A stretch of DNA of 32,250 nucleotides, from assembly GCA_018242565.1 (NCBI GenBank), contig JAFEBR010000006.1:1-32250 (forward strand), read 5' to 3'. The DNA is from Planctomycetota bacterium. GTDB taxonomy: Bacteria; Planctomycetota; Planctomycetia; Planctomycetales; Planctomycetaceae. The notes under the pieces are model-generated. The model was not told the DNA's origin. It saw only the letters and a program-made list of their open reading frames with translations, and made no database searches. A program made the translations under genes and the position numbers. Below are positions 24,936 through 32,250 of the stretch, piece after piece (position 1 is the stretch's first letter; each line of letters begins with the position of its first letter).

Positions 24936-24965
24936 GCCTTGCGTCGGCGGCCGCCGACGCAAGGC
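24936..24965. repeat. 30-bp perfect palindrome
   Basis: The two 15-base arms (24936-24950, 24951-24965) are exact reverse complements with no spacer. The left arm begins GCCTTGCGTC and continues GGCGG. It lies 112 bp downstream of the lipoprotein gene (stop at 25077) and beside the DUF1559 remnant. It could act as a terminator for the minus-strand operon or be a REP-type dispersed element. Confidence 0.7.
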
Positions 24966-25076
24966 TTTGCCAATTGGTCCCTGCGTTTGCTGGCGGATAA
25001 AGACGTAAACTGGCAGGAGCGGCTGGCGAGGTTTGGGCGGTCGGGGCGACAGGTTCGTGGTTGGCGTCAGGTCGAG

Positions 25077-25526
25077 TCAGCGGCTGGATTCCCCCGGGAT
25101 ATTCAGGTTCAACTCCTGCTGGGATTCACTCCAGGTGATACGCAACGGTGAAGTCTCTGGCTGCTGGTATTCCGCTGGAATCGTCAGCGGAGACCCGGCG
25201 GACTCCACTGTGAATACGTATTCGCCGTCCTTAAGCCAGAGTGAGCCCTTGGCCTCATTAGTGAAGAGTTCGAATGCTCCGTCTTGGTCAGTGATTCCAA
25301 AACCCAGTTTGGCCAGCGGTTGTTCCGCGGAGTCGAACACGGTGACATGCATATCGCTGGCGGGTTGACCGGCGATCTGTAAGGTTCCAATGGTTCCGCC
25401 GGGAGTGGGCTGCGGGCCGCCACAACCCAGACTCAGAACGATCAAACCCAGCCACCAGTGCCGTGCCGGCAATTTCCAGCACCTGTTCGGCCCGGGATTC
25501 ATCGTGGGTACGAAATGTGGCTTCAT
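25077..25526 (-). CDS. Lipoprotein with carboxypeptidase-regulatory-like domain
   Basis: This 149-residue protein starts at ATG 25526, which overlaps the stop of the PepSY gene (ATGA, 25523-25526). It has a long N-region and a lipobox LSLGC (Cys35). The mature part is a beta-sandwich of the carboxypeptidase-regulatory/transthyretin-like type common in planctomycetes: GTLQIAGQPASDMHVTVFD, FGITDQDGAFELFT, GEYVFTVESAGSPLTIPAEYQQPETSPLRITW and ELNLNIP. Its coupling to a PepSY protein suggests a job in the same envelope process. The long frame upstream of 25526 is only the shadow of the PepSY gene. Confidence 0.82.
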   Translation of the reverse strand: MKPHFVPTMNPGPNRCWKLPARHWWLGLIVLSLGCGGPQPTPGGTIGTLQIAGQPASDMHVTVFDSAEQPLAKLGFGITDQDGAFELFTNEAKGSLWLKDGEYVFTVESAGSPLTIPAEYQQPETSPLRITWSESQQELNLNIPGESSR

Positions 25527-26935
25527 TTTGCCTCCCGAGGTGCGGCGACCGTCAGCCCCAGCCAGAGGCTGACGGGCGGAATGCGGGTCAGTACGACCCG
25601 CTCGACGATCAGAACGAGACATAAAGTCAGGGCAAACAGGGGGAGATAAATGCCCAGCGCTATCACCGCGCCGATCAAACCCCATGACAGTCGCGGACTG
25701 GCCAGGGGGGGTGGTGCTCCCAGGACTCCCTGGTCCCGGCGACGCCACCATAAGATGACACCGCTGATCGATAAGACAATCAGTCCCAGTGCCGCGATCA
25801 GGCCCAGCAATTGATTGGGCCAACCAAACAACTGTCCTTCGTGAGCGGCGATGCAGGTCCCCACAATGCGATCGACAAGGTGGCGGTCGCTGAAGTTCTC
25901 GCGGCGGACGATTTCGCCGGTTTGGCCATTCACGGTAAGGTCAACGCGCAACGGGCGATTCGCCGCATTCGACTTGGCGGACCAATTCGCCGAATCACCG
26001 GCGGGGGCGGCGACGATGACCGGAGGCGCCAATGCCAGTGGTTGAACGGTGGCGACGACTCGGTCCAGGGGTGTGAGGTCAGTGGGCATGCCCGATTTGC
26101 GGCGTCTCCGATTTCCGCCGCCCGTGTGGCCGGCGTGTTCACCGCCTCCGCCGGCCTGTGTTCCACCAGCGGCAGGCGGGCGTTCACTCCCGGTCGTCCA
26201 GTCTTGCTTGGCGACAGCAGTTCCTGTGAGTTGTCGGACACCTTTGAAATAGCCACCCCAGAATTTGGCCCAGGGCAGACCGGTCGCCAGCAGAAACAGG
26301 ACAAGCAGCGAAATCCAGATTCCGGTGACGCTGTGAATGTCCCGCCAGAGGATTCGTGATCCCATTCGTAATCGTGGATAGAGGATCCCCCCCAGGCCCC
26401 TCAGACTTCTGGGCCACCACAGGCACAGTCCGGTCAAGATCATGACGATCGTCCAGGACGAGGCGATCTCCACCAGATTTGAGCCTCGATCTCCGAGCAG
26501 CAGTTCACCATGCAACTTGAACATCTGCCGCATAAACCGGGAATCCTCGGGAAGGGAATGCAGTATCTCGAGAGATTGCGGATGCACGTAAACGCGGTAG
26601 GTCGTCTCTTGTTGCTGAACAAGTACTCTGGCGGCGGCTTGCGGTGAAGCGGGAATCTCGTAGCCAACTGCTTTTGAATCAGGAAAGGCGGCAATCGCCG
26701 CTGTGACTTGCGCTGATGGGGGCGCTGGCGTTCCCGTCAGGTCGAGATGGTCGTAGGCATAATCCTTCCAGGCTTCGATCTGCGGTTTGAAGAGGTAAAT
26801 CGCGCCACTGATCGACAGGATGATGACAAAGGGAAAAGTGAACAGGCCCGCATAAAAATGCCAGCGCCAGATCGCCCGGTAATCAGGCCAGGCGGGCCCG
26901 GTCTGAACCGGTTGTGCAGCAGGGGAACTCGACAT
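25523..26935 (-). CDS. PepSY-associated transmembrane protein
   Basis: The 470-residue inner-membrane protein belongs to the PepSY-TM family, known next to siderophore receptors and in reductive iron uptake. Four hydrophobic segments are visible: FYAGLFTFPFVIILSISGAIYLF (residues 27-49), SSWTIVMILTGLCLWW, GIWISLLVLFLLATGL and LLGLIAALGLIVLSISGVILWW, with further helices at the C-terminus. Conserved histidines that may bind haem occur in WRWHFYAG, KLHGELLLG, WRDIHSVTG and AAHEGQLFGW. A PepSY-like periplasmic part (RVDLTVNGQTGEIVRRENFSDRHLVDRIV) follows. A Gly/His/Arg-rich insertion (GGGGEHAGHTGGGNRRRRKSG) lies in the middle loop. Confidence 0.88.
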   Translation of the reverse strand: MSSSPAAQPVQTGPAWPDYRAIWRWHFYAGLFTFPFVIILSISGAIYLFKPQIEAWKDYAYDHLDLTGTPAPPSAQVTAAIAAFPDSKAVGYEIPASPQAAARVLVQQQETTYRVYVHPQSLEILHSLPEDSRFMRQMFKLHGELLLGDRGSNLVEIASSWTIVMILTGLCLWWPRSLRGLGGILYPRLRMGSRILWRDIHSVTGIWISLLVLFLLATGLPWAKFWGGYFKGVRQLTGTAVAKQDWTTGSERPPAAGGTQAGGGGEHAGHTGGGNRRRRKSGMPTDLTPLDRVVATVQPLALAPPVIVAAPAGDSANWSAKSNAANRPLRVDLTVNGQTGEIVRRENFSDRHLVDRIVGTCIAAHEGQLFGWPNQLLGLIAALGLIVLSISGVILWWRRRDQGVLGAPPPLASPRLSWGLIGAVIALGIYLPLFALTLCLVLIVERVVLTRIPPVSLWLGLTVAAPREAK

Positions 26936-27018
26936 CGAGACTCAATCTGTGAATGCAGGGTTGGGTGACGTAGGAATCTAATTCTGAATTTGGATGCAGG
27001 ATTCGGGGCGGACAGATA

Positions 27019-27053
27019 ATCCCTCTCCAGGCACTTGGGTCCCGGAGAGGGAT
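27019..27053 (-). terminator. Candidate terminator after DUF1559 gene
   Basis: Ten-base arms (27019-27028 and 27044-27053) pair perfectly around a 15-base loop. On the minus strand the hairpin lies 22 bp after the DUF1559 stop and is followed by TATCTGT, only moderately T-rich. Confidence 0.5.
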
Positions 27054-27074
27054 CACAGGGAACCAGAACCTGGA

Positions 27075-28199
27075 TTAAAATTCTCCGATCACTTCACCGC
27101 CGTTGGCGCTATGCAGCGCGCGGTGAGTCCCTCCGTTGATACTGGCGGACAGCAATCGGACCGAGCCATCGCACATCAGCACGTTCGCACCGCCGGTATG
27201 GAAGCTCCGCGGACCGAAGAAGCCAGTGAAGTGGACGACGAGGTCCGGGATCTTACTGTTGGGCGAGGTGTACCCGTTGGTCATGGAACTGCACGCTCCG
27301 GCTGCCGCCCACGAAACTCCTCGGCCTCGCAGGGCCGTGCTGCCGGCTCCGCGCCAGCCTGTCATCGTCGGCCAAACGGCCGTCAGATCGGGGTTGGAGA
27401 TCATGCCGGAACCATTCACGAACGATGACCAGGCTCCCCCGGACGGGGCCAGGCCCTGTGTGGGCTGCAGCGCCGAGTTGACGCCGGTGGAACCGTTTAA
27501 CGTGTATTCATACGGCCATTGCGGCGTCGTCCCGGCGGGCAGCGTCATATCCGCACCGACACTGCGTACGGTTTCGCTCATGGCGACCGTGTTCGATGCC
27601 CCATCGGTGATATTGCTGACTCGCACGCGCGAGTTTTCATAGATGATGCCGTCGGTCTTCCAGCGGAGGTCGTAGTTGACGCCCGTACCGCTGCCGTAGC
27701 TGATCATGTAATTGAGACCGGCGTAGATGTAGCCGGTGCCAGTTTCGGTGTTCAAAACTTCGGCCGGGTCCGTGGGACACAGGAAGACCGGGACAATCGT
27801 GGCAAATGAGCTGGCAAACAGCGGATTCGGCGCCAGCGCGTTGTAGGGGCCTGTAAACGCCGGTTTGGTGAAATCGAGCGTGGACTGCAGATTCACCTGG
27901 TCGAGGTGCGGCAGCAGGCGGGCCTGGGCCGAGAAGCCCTGCACGTTCGGAATGTAATTCTGGGCATTGGACATCGGAAACGCAGCAAATGTCGATTCGT
28001 AATTCAGCAGCGCCAGCCCCAGTTGTTTGAGGTTGTTCTTGCATTGCGTCTGCCGTGCCGCCTCGCGCGCCTGCTGCACGGCTGGCAGCAGCAGCGACAC
28101 GAGGACGGCAATGATGGCGATCACCACGAGTAATTCGATCAGAGTGAACCCGCGCCTGCGGCTTCGGTTGGGGTAAACGAGAATGGATGGTGTAAACAT
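27075..28199 (-). CDS. DUF1559 pilin-like secreted protein
   Basis: This 374-residue protein starts at ATG 28199, with AAGGAAC eight bases upstream on the coding strand. It has a basic leader (NRSRRR) and the pilin-type segment GFTLIELLVVIAIIAVLVSLLL, followed by PAVQQAREAARQTQCKNNLKQLGLALLNYE. The C-terminal part contains ISNITDGASNTVAMSETV and FHTGGANVLMCDGSVRLLSASI, and ends with NGGEVIGEF. It is a complete member, longer than the one at 8764. It follows the Cys-rich protein gene and precedes the PepSY gene, with about 140 bp to the latter and a hairpin between them, so the pair may be only partly co-transcribed. Confidence 0.93.
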   Translation of the reverse strand: MFTPSILVYPNRSRRRGFTLIELLVVIAIIAVLVSLLLPAVQQAREAARQTQCKNNLKQLGLALLNYESTFAAFPMSNAQNYIPNVQGFSAQARLLPHLDQVNLQSTLDFTKPAFTGPYNALAPNPLFASSFATIVPVFLCPTDPAEVLNTETGTGYIYAGLNYMISYGSGTGVNYDLRWKTDGIIYENSRVRVSNITDGASNTVAMSETVRSVGADMTLPAGTTPQWPYEYTLNGSTGVNSALQPTQGLAPSGGAWSSFVNGSGMISNPDLTAVWPTMTGWRGAGSTALRGRGVSWAAAGACSSMTNGYTSPNSKIPDLVVHFTGFFGPRSFHTGGANVLMCDGSVRLLSASINGGTHRALHSANGGEVIGEF

Positions 28200-28449
28200 G
28201 CAAAGTTCCTTGGATGAAAGTTCATGGAAGAATGTGAGAACGCCGTGAAGTAACAAAGCAGTACCCCGTCGGCACTCGAATCGCTCGGACTGCGGCACAC
28301 GGTGGCGCGCTCATGCCTTCTGTGACAACGCCGCTGTGGAGAGCGAGTCTGTGGAAGAGTTCATGAGCGCGCGACTCATGAGCCGCGTGACGTCGAACAG
28401 CAGCACGCCACCCGACGGCCGACCCTCGTCGCCGTTCAGGGATTCCTGC

Positions 28450-29088
28450 TCAGGTGGCAAGCCGGGGCGGCGGAACGGGCGGCGCCAGATCACACTGTGT
28501 TGAGAGTTCGGAGCGCAGGATCGTCATTCCAACCATCTGCCAGTCGGGATGATACGATTCTGCAGGTGGGACCGGTCCGACTTCCATGAGCCGGACTGCC
28601 AGCGGAGTGAGCCCTCGGCACCCGCGGACCTGGTCCGTAAGTACCATACGATATGGACGAGAATGTTCGTCAGGCGCCACACGATTTGTGGGTTCCGGCG
28701 CGGGCCCGGTCATTGGTTTCGCCACGGTGCGAGATGAGTGCTGCAGGCGCGAGTGCACGCGCGGCGCGGGTTTCGGGGTTTCGCAGCGGGTCGCTGAGTG
28801 GTCGTCGGAGTGGCTGGGGGCGGTCTCTACTTCGGCGCAACAGGTTGATGTCTGCGGCTGATCGGGCGTTGCGTCGCCCTTTCTGGGGAAACAGCAGCAC
28901 GACCGAGCACAATCGGCCGCTGACAGACATCCGCAGGCGCGATGTTGGCACGGGAAAGGGCGCGAAAGATCTTTGACCGGACCGACGGGGACCGTCAGCG
29001 GCAGATTGCCCAGCAGCAGGAGGCACGTGATCGCGGCAGCGATTAACCGGCGGACGGTGTTTTGATTTCGTCGGAGTCGGAATGCCAT
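28450..29088 (-). CDS. Cys-rich secreted protein of unknown function
   Basis: The 212-residue protein has an N-terminal hydrophobic segment (RLIAAAITCLLLLGNLPL) acting as signal peptide or anchor, then a dense Cys cluster, CQHRACGCLSAADCARSCCCF, and a second pair in TSTCCAEVE. The rest is Pro/Arg-rich without a clear fold. Similar signal-peptide-plus-Cys-cluster proteins occur in planctomycetes, often near envelope or metal genes, but no family name or function is established to my knowledge. The gene at 30270 has the same layout. A role in metal binding is inference from the cysteines. Confidence 0.65.
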   Translation of the reverse strand: MAFRLRRNQNTVRRLIAAAITCLLLLGNLPLTVPVGPVKDLSRPFPCQHRACGCLSAADCARSCCCFPRKGDATPDQPQTSTCCAEVETAPSHSDDHSATRCETPKPAPRVHSRLQHSSRTVAKPMTGPAPEPTNRVAPDEHSRPYRMVLTDQVRGCRGLTPLAVRLMEVGPVPPAESYHPDWQMVGMTILRSELSTQCDLAPPVPPPRLAT

Positions 29089-29270
29089 AACAATTCGATT
29101 TCCGTTGGCTTCCGCAAACGGAATCTGGATTCAACGACTCGCTCTCCACGCGACCCACACTAAGTGAGGTGCGTAGAGGGCACAAGTCGCGTTCGTTGTT
29201 TTCCCAAGTTCAACACAACCGGCGGCGGGGCAGTCTCTCGCTTGAGAATGCTGCCCGGCGCTCGCGGGAC

Positions 29271-30200
29271 CTACTGTGACTTCGGCTTCAATTGGTGTGA
29301 TAAATCGTATGCCGAGATTCGATTTGCGGTGAGTTCCGGCACAATCAACAGGTTCTGCTCACGGATAAATTCAATACCACCCACGCCGGCCTCGAGTTCC
29401 AATAGCACCCGCGGTTCCCGCTGCTCCGTCAGATGAAAGATCCGGCCGCTGGAAAAGTCTGATCCGATCCAGCCCCGGGCACCGTCGGAGACGACGCCGT
29501 ACAAGTTGCCCAGTGGGTTCGACAATGCCTGCGGTGTCCGGCCGTCCAGAAGATAAAACTTGCCGGGAACTTTGGTGGTGTAGTCGGTTGTGAGTCCCCA
29601 GGCGGCAACGACCAGACGATTCTGATCGACGCAGAGGCCGGCCGGAGATTCCAAGAATCCCCCCTGTTGAAACACGGTCGGTCGTCCTTCGTGCAAGGCG
29701 TGAATCGTCGAAGTCAGCATGTCGGCGACGTATACCCGTCCATCGCGACGGGCGGCAACTCCGGTCAGAAACCTGGCCCCCGGGATTTCGTGACAACGCG
29801 GGATTTCGCCCGTCGCGATGTCGATTTCATGGACTCGATCAATATCGCTTACCCACAGCGTCTTGCCGGTACGGGCCAGCCCCTTGGGGGCGTCGAGTCG
29901 GTTCACCCAATCGCTGTCCTGCATTTTCCCGGCGACACTGATCCGGGAGATGACTCCGATTCCGTCTTTTTCGTCCCCTTCGCCGCTGATTTGCGACACG
30001 AAGATCGTTTGCGTGTCGGCGTCGTACAGTGCGTGCGAAGGGGCCGCGATACGTTCCGTGATTTTCCAGACAGGCGCTGGCGGTTCGACCGCAGTCGCGA
30101 GCGAAGAAACTGTCACTGTGGCCAGTGCAGTCGAGAAAATCCACGCGAAACCCAATGTCCTCGGCTGGCGCGCGCGGCGCAGCCTGTCTGGGTCGCTCAT
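29271..30200 (-). CDS. Secreted SMP-30/gluconolactonase-like beta-propeller protein
   Basis: This 309-residue protein has a basic N-region and a signal peptide (GFAWIFSTALATVTVSSLATAVEPP). A six-bladed propeller follows with repeats such as APSHALYDADTQTIFVSQISGEGDEKDGIGVISRIS, LDAPKGLARTGKTLWVSDIDRVHEIDIATGEI, GVAARRDGRVYVADMLTSTIHAL, SPAGLCVDQNRLVVAAWGL and LYGVVSDGARGWIGSDFSSGRIFHL. This is the SMP-30/gluconolactonase/LRE-like fold. Whether it hydrolyses lactones or only binds a ligand cannot be told. It stands between two Cys-rich secreted proteins on the same strand. Confidence 0.82.
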   Translation of the reverse strand: MSDPDRLRRARQPRTLGFAWIFSTALATVTVSSLATAVEPPAPVWKITERIAAPSHALYDADTQTIFVSQISGEGDEKDGIGVISRISVAGKMQDSDWVNRLDAPKGLARTGKTLWVSDIDRVHEIDIATGEIPRCHEIPGARFLTGVAARRDGRVYVADMLTSTIHALHEGRPTVFQQGGFLESPAGLCVDQNRLVVAAWGLTTDYTTKVPGKFYLLDGRTPQALSNPLGNLYGVVSDGARGWIGSDFSSGRIFHLTEQREPRVLLELEAGVGGIEFIREQNLLIVPELTANRISAYDLSHQLKPKSQ

Positions 30201-30269
30201 GAGCAGGCTCCCCCAATGTCAGTGCAGACAGACACGCCGATCAGGCGTGTCCAGAAACGTCCGTAGAAG

Positions 30270-30752
30270 TCAGACTGCGGACGTTCTGGGTGGGGGAGTT
30301 TCTGGTGTGCGCACGGGTTCGGTGATGCGCTGCGGCGGTGTCTGGTTCAACCGCGAGTGAACTTGCAGGTGGACGAATTGAACCGTGGCGGCTGGCAGCT
30401 TGGGCTGTGTGGCCAGCACCAGGACCGGATCGGAACCGTCTCCGCAAGCACAGCGAGCGGAGACACCGATGGGGGCTGCTTCGGCCATGCGCTTCTGGCA
30501 ACAGGGAGGCAGGTTCTTCTGGGGAGCCTTTCGAGTCGATTGGGCCAGCGCCTGACCGCAACCACAGTTCCGAGTGCCCGGCTTTTGACCGCAACAACAC
30601 ACGGCCCGTCCTGAAACCTGGCAACAGGTTCCACCGGTTGCCGAGACGAGCGTCACCGGCCAACCGATATTTCCCATCGTGAACAGCAGCAGACTGACCA
30701 GCGCCACAATGCGCTGTCGGCAGATTCGGTTGCTTGGGAAAAATCGGGACAT
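30270..30752 (-). CDS. Cys-rich secreted protein of unknown function
   Basis: The 160-residue protein begins at ATG 30752 (an upstream in-frame ATG at 30788 adds 12 polar residues). A signal-type helix (RIVALVSLLLFTMGNIGWPVT) is followed by Cys clusters: GGTCCQVSGRAVCCCGQKPGTRNCGCGQ, then PPCCQKRMAEAA and ARCACGDG. About fifteen cysteines lie in some 75 residues, and the C-terminal half is Pro-rich. It shares its layout, not its sequence in detail, with the protein at 28450. Metal binding or disulfide-rich structure is likely; the function is unknown. Confidence 0.65.
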   Translation of the reverse strand: MSRFFPSNRICRQRIVALVSLLLFTMGNIGWPVTLVSATGGTCCQVSGRAVCCCGQKPGTRNCGCGQALAQSTRKAPQKNLPPCCQKRMAEAAPIGVSARCACGDGSDPVLVLATQPKLPAATVQFVHLQVHSRLNQTPPQRITEPVRTPETPPPRTSAV

Positions 30753-30848
30753 ACTGGAATCGTAGGGGCCGTCTGGTGGCGATTGCAAGCAAGTCGCGGA
30801 ATTTCGGTTGCCACCGGCAGGTGCTGCTGTTCTGGTTCTGCTGACGCG

Positions 30849-32250
30849 TCAACCGTATCCGGCCCGACGGCGGAGTGACCATTCCAAGGCCAGCAACAGC
30901 AGGATGACGCTCCACAACCAGGGGGTATCCCACAGTGGTTGGCGGAAGGTGATTGTTTCTCCCGGATCGGCTTTCAACTCGGTCATCAGGTATTCAATGT
31001 CACCGGGAAAACGCAAAACGCGGCCTCCGGTGGCACTGGCGAGTTGTTCCAGGATTTCCGGTTTCGGCTTCGGTTGTCGGAATTCGTGCAGGTCGGGCAG
31101 AATCTGAATCTTGGCCGTTCCCCGCCCCACCTCTTTCCCCCCCTTGCGGGCGATGACTTCCACCTCGCGTGTATAAACGACGGCGGAACCGGCACCTGTG
31201 GTATCGCTGCCGCTGCTGAGGGGCGGGGGCTCAAGTTGCCCGGTGTACGATTTCGCATTTGCTGCGGCCACCAGGGTAGTTCCTTCCGTTGCGACTGCAT
31301 GGTCGGTGGCATGAGATTGCCCAGCGGCGGTTCCGGCCGAGGCAGGGACCTTCACCTTGGCGATGAGTTCATAGGCGACGGTCGTCTGGAGCTTGTCATC
31401 ATACGCCCGGGCCGTCACCCCAATGGGGTCGCCCGCCCGATAAATGACTCGATCCGTCTCGACCTCCACACGTTTGTTTCCCACGGTCGAATTTTCGCAC
31501 AGCCAGCGCACGAGGTTTCGCCAGAACCGACGGAAATAGCGATTGTCGTTGACCCCCCAGCGAGATTCGAAGAATTGCCCCCAATCGGCCGTGGTGTCCG
31601 GAGCGAAGGCGAAGGTCCGTCCGCGGCCGTAGGGTTGCGCGGCGAAAATCGGCATGCTCGCTCCGATGTTCGGGATCGGCTCGACCGAATACGCCAAAGC
31701 GGTCGCCGCGGGCTTGAGACGCTGCATGTAGTTCGTACCCAGAAACGGCGGAATGGCGGCGAGCACGCGGCGGTTCTCTTGGGGATCTTCAACGATACGC
31801 CAAATGGGGTGAGATTGCGCCTCTTCCGGAATTTTCACATGGAACTGGTAGCCAATGAAGCCCCGTCCCAAAGCGCCCCCCGCCATGTCCACCGGAATCA
31901 GTTGATCCCAGACGGTCTGGTCCCAGCCCCCGGCGCCAAAACTCGTGTGTCCACCCACCATGACGAAACCACCGCCCCGCTCGGCGACCAGTTCGACGGT
32001 CCAGTCGAGTTGCTCTTTGGTGAACGAATTCAACTTGATGTCGCTGCAGATGACGCAATCGTACTGCAGCAGTTCTTCGCGGGTGGCGGGAAACCCCCGA
32101 ATCTGGTCGCCCACGCGTGACAGTCGCGGCCGGTCGGCATATTGAGCATCAGCGACCATCGAGAGGCATTCGATGTCCTTATCTTCCTGCAACGCGTCGT
32201 GCACCCAGTGGTATTCGTTGGCAGGCGTTCCTTCCATGTAAATGACTTTG
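30849..32250 (-). CDS. GATase1-like/ThuA-like membrane protein, 5' end outside window
   Basis: The frame stays open to the window edge, where codons before the internal ATG at 32237 read KVIYMEGTPANEY, matching the KVLYVEG-P-EY motif found in the middle of large planctomycete membrane proteins with VWA and glutamine-amidotransferase-like domains. The visible 467 codons cover the GATase-like domain (YDCVICSDIKLNSFTKEQLDWTVELVAERGGGFVMVGGHTSFGAGGW, then PIFAAQPYGRGRTFAFAPDTTADW), a C-terminal beta-rich part, and a last transmembrane helix (PWLWSVILLLLALEWSLRRRAGYG). The missing N-terminus would normally hold further helices. The Cys and His of a working amidotransferase are not seen, so a binding or structural role is more likely. 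Confidence 0.78.
   Translation of the reverse strand, partial: KVIYMEGTPANEYHWVHDALQEDKDIECLSMVADAQYADRPRLSRVGDQIRGFPATREELLQYDCVICSDIKLNSFTKEQLDWTVELVAERGGGFVMVGGHTSFGAGGWDQTVWDQLIPVDMAGGALGRGFIGYQFHVKIPEEAQSHPIWRIVEDPQENRRVLAAIPPFLGTNYMQRLKPAATALAYSVEPIPNIGASMPIFAAQPYGRGRTFAFAPDTTADWGQFFESRWGVNDNRYFRRFWRNLVRWLCENSTVGNKRVEVETDRVIYRAGDPIGVTARAYDDKLQTTVAYELIAKVKVPASAGTAAGQSHATDHAVATEGTTLVAAANAKSYTGQLEPPPLSSGSDTTGAGSAVVYTREVEVIARKGGKEVGRGTAKIQILPDLHEFRQPKPKPEILEQLASATGGRVLRFPGDIEYLMTELKADPGETITFRQPLWDTPWLWSVILLLLALEWSLRRRAGYG

Noticed and set aside
28361-28381. Seven-base inverted repeat TCATGAG / CTCATGA
   Set aside because: Short, without a T-run on the minus strand, and 70 bp after the gene; too weak to call a terminator.
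30939-32120. 393-codon plus-strand frame
   Set aside because: Antisense shadow of the GATase-like protein; no domain or ribosome site.

Overview
The window looks like chromosomal DNA of a planctomycete, probably order Planctomycetales. The signs are several marker families together: two intact DUF1559 proteins with a pilin-like N-terminus, a DUF1501 protein, formylglycine sulfatases, a YHYH-domain protein, ECF-type sigma signalling and formylmethanofuran (C1-transfer) genes. It is GC-rich. I see no rRNA, tRNA, CRISPR array, insertion sequence or phage gene.

Layout. (1) 308-5775, plus strand: a secreted glycan-catabolism cluster with an N-acylglucosamine 2-epimerase-like protein, a DUF1501 protein, a sialidase-like BNR protein and a GH32/43-like propeller; the last two overlap at ATGA. 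(2) 5864-8120, minus strand: a sulfur-relay operon (TusA-like, DsrE-like, then a TusA/MetE-core fusion). The fusion frame is interrupted by one in-frame TAG. (3) 8764-10313, plus: a DUF1559 pilin-like protein and a lipoprotein. (4) 10561-15023, plus: a formylmethanofuran dehydrogenase operon in the order fwdD, small ORF, fwdB, fwdA, fwdC, behind a good sigma70-like promoter. fwdB carries an in-frame TGA exactly where the Mo/W-ligating Cys/Sec of the family sits (L-U-H-G-P), followed by a hairpin with bacterial SECIS geometry. I read it as a selenoprotein. (5) 15430-22387, plus: a tightly packed operon of ECF sigma factor, membrane anti-sigma-like protein, a secreted unknown, sulfatase, an SHD1/YHYH/PEBP multidomain protein, and a second sulfatase with an altered active-site motif. 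A 24-bp dyad overlaps its likely promoter. (6) 22446-32250, minus: a DUF5946 protein, a secreted unknown, a frameshifted DUF1559 relic, a lipoprotein and PepSY membrane protein (overlapping ATGA), DUF1559, two Cys-rich secreted proteins flanking an SMP-30-like propeller, and the 3' part of a GATase-like membrane protein running off the window.

How the parts work together. FwdB with its Fe-S cysteines and Sec ligand, FwdD (pterin-binding domain), FwdA (binuclear-metal amidohydrolase) and FwdC make the catalytic core of a redox-active formylmethanofuran dehydrogenase. This differs from the redox-silent Fhc hydrolase of methylotrophic proteobacteria, which lacks a FwdD partner and the metal-binding residues in its B subunit. 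The sigma/anti-sigma pair probably controls its own sulfatase operon. The PepSY/lipoprotein/Cys-rich block may relate to metal handling, but that is inference.

The strongest candidate for something undescribed is the Sec-encoding bacterial fwdB in a fwdDBAC operon. Next are the TusA-MetE fusion with its amber codon and the sulfatase that has lost the usual Lys and His.
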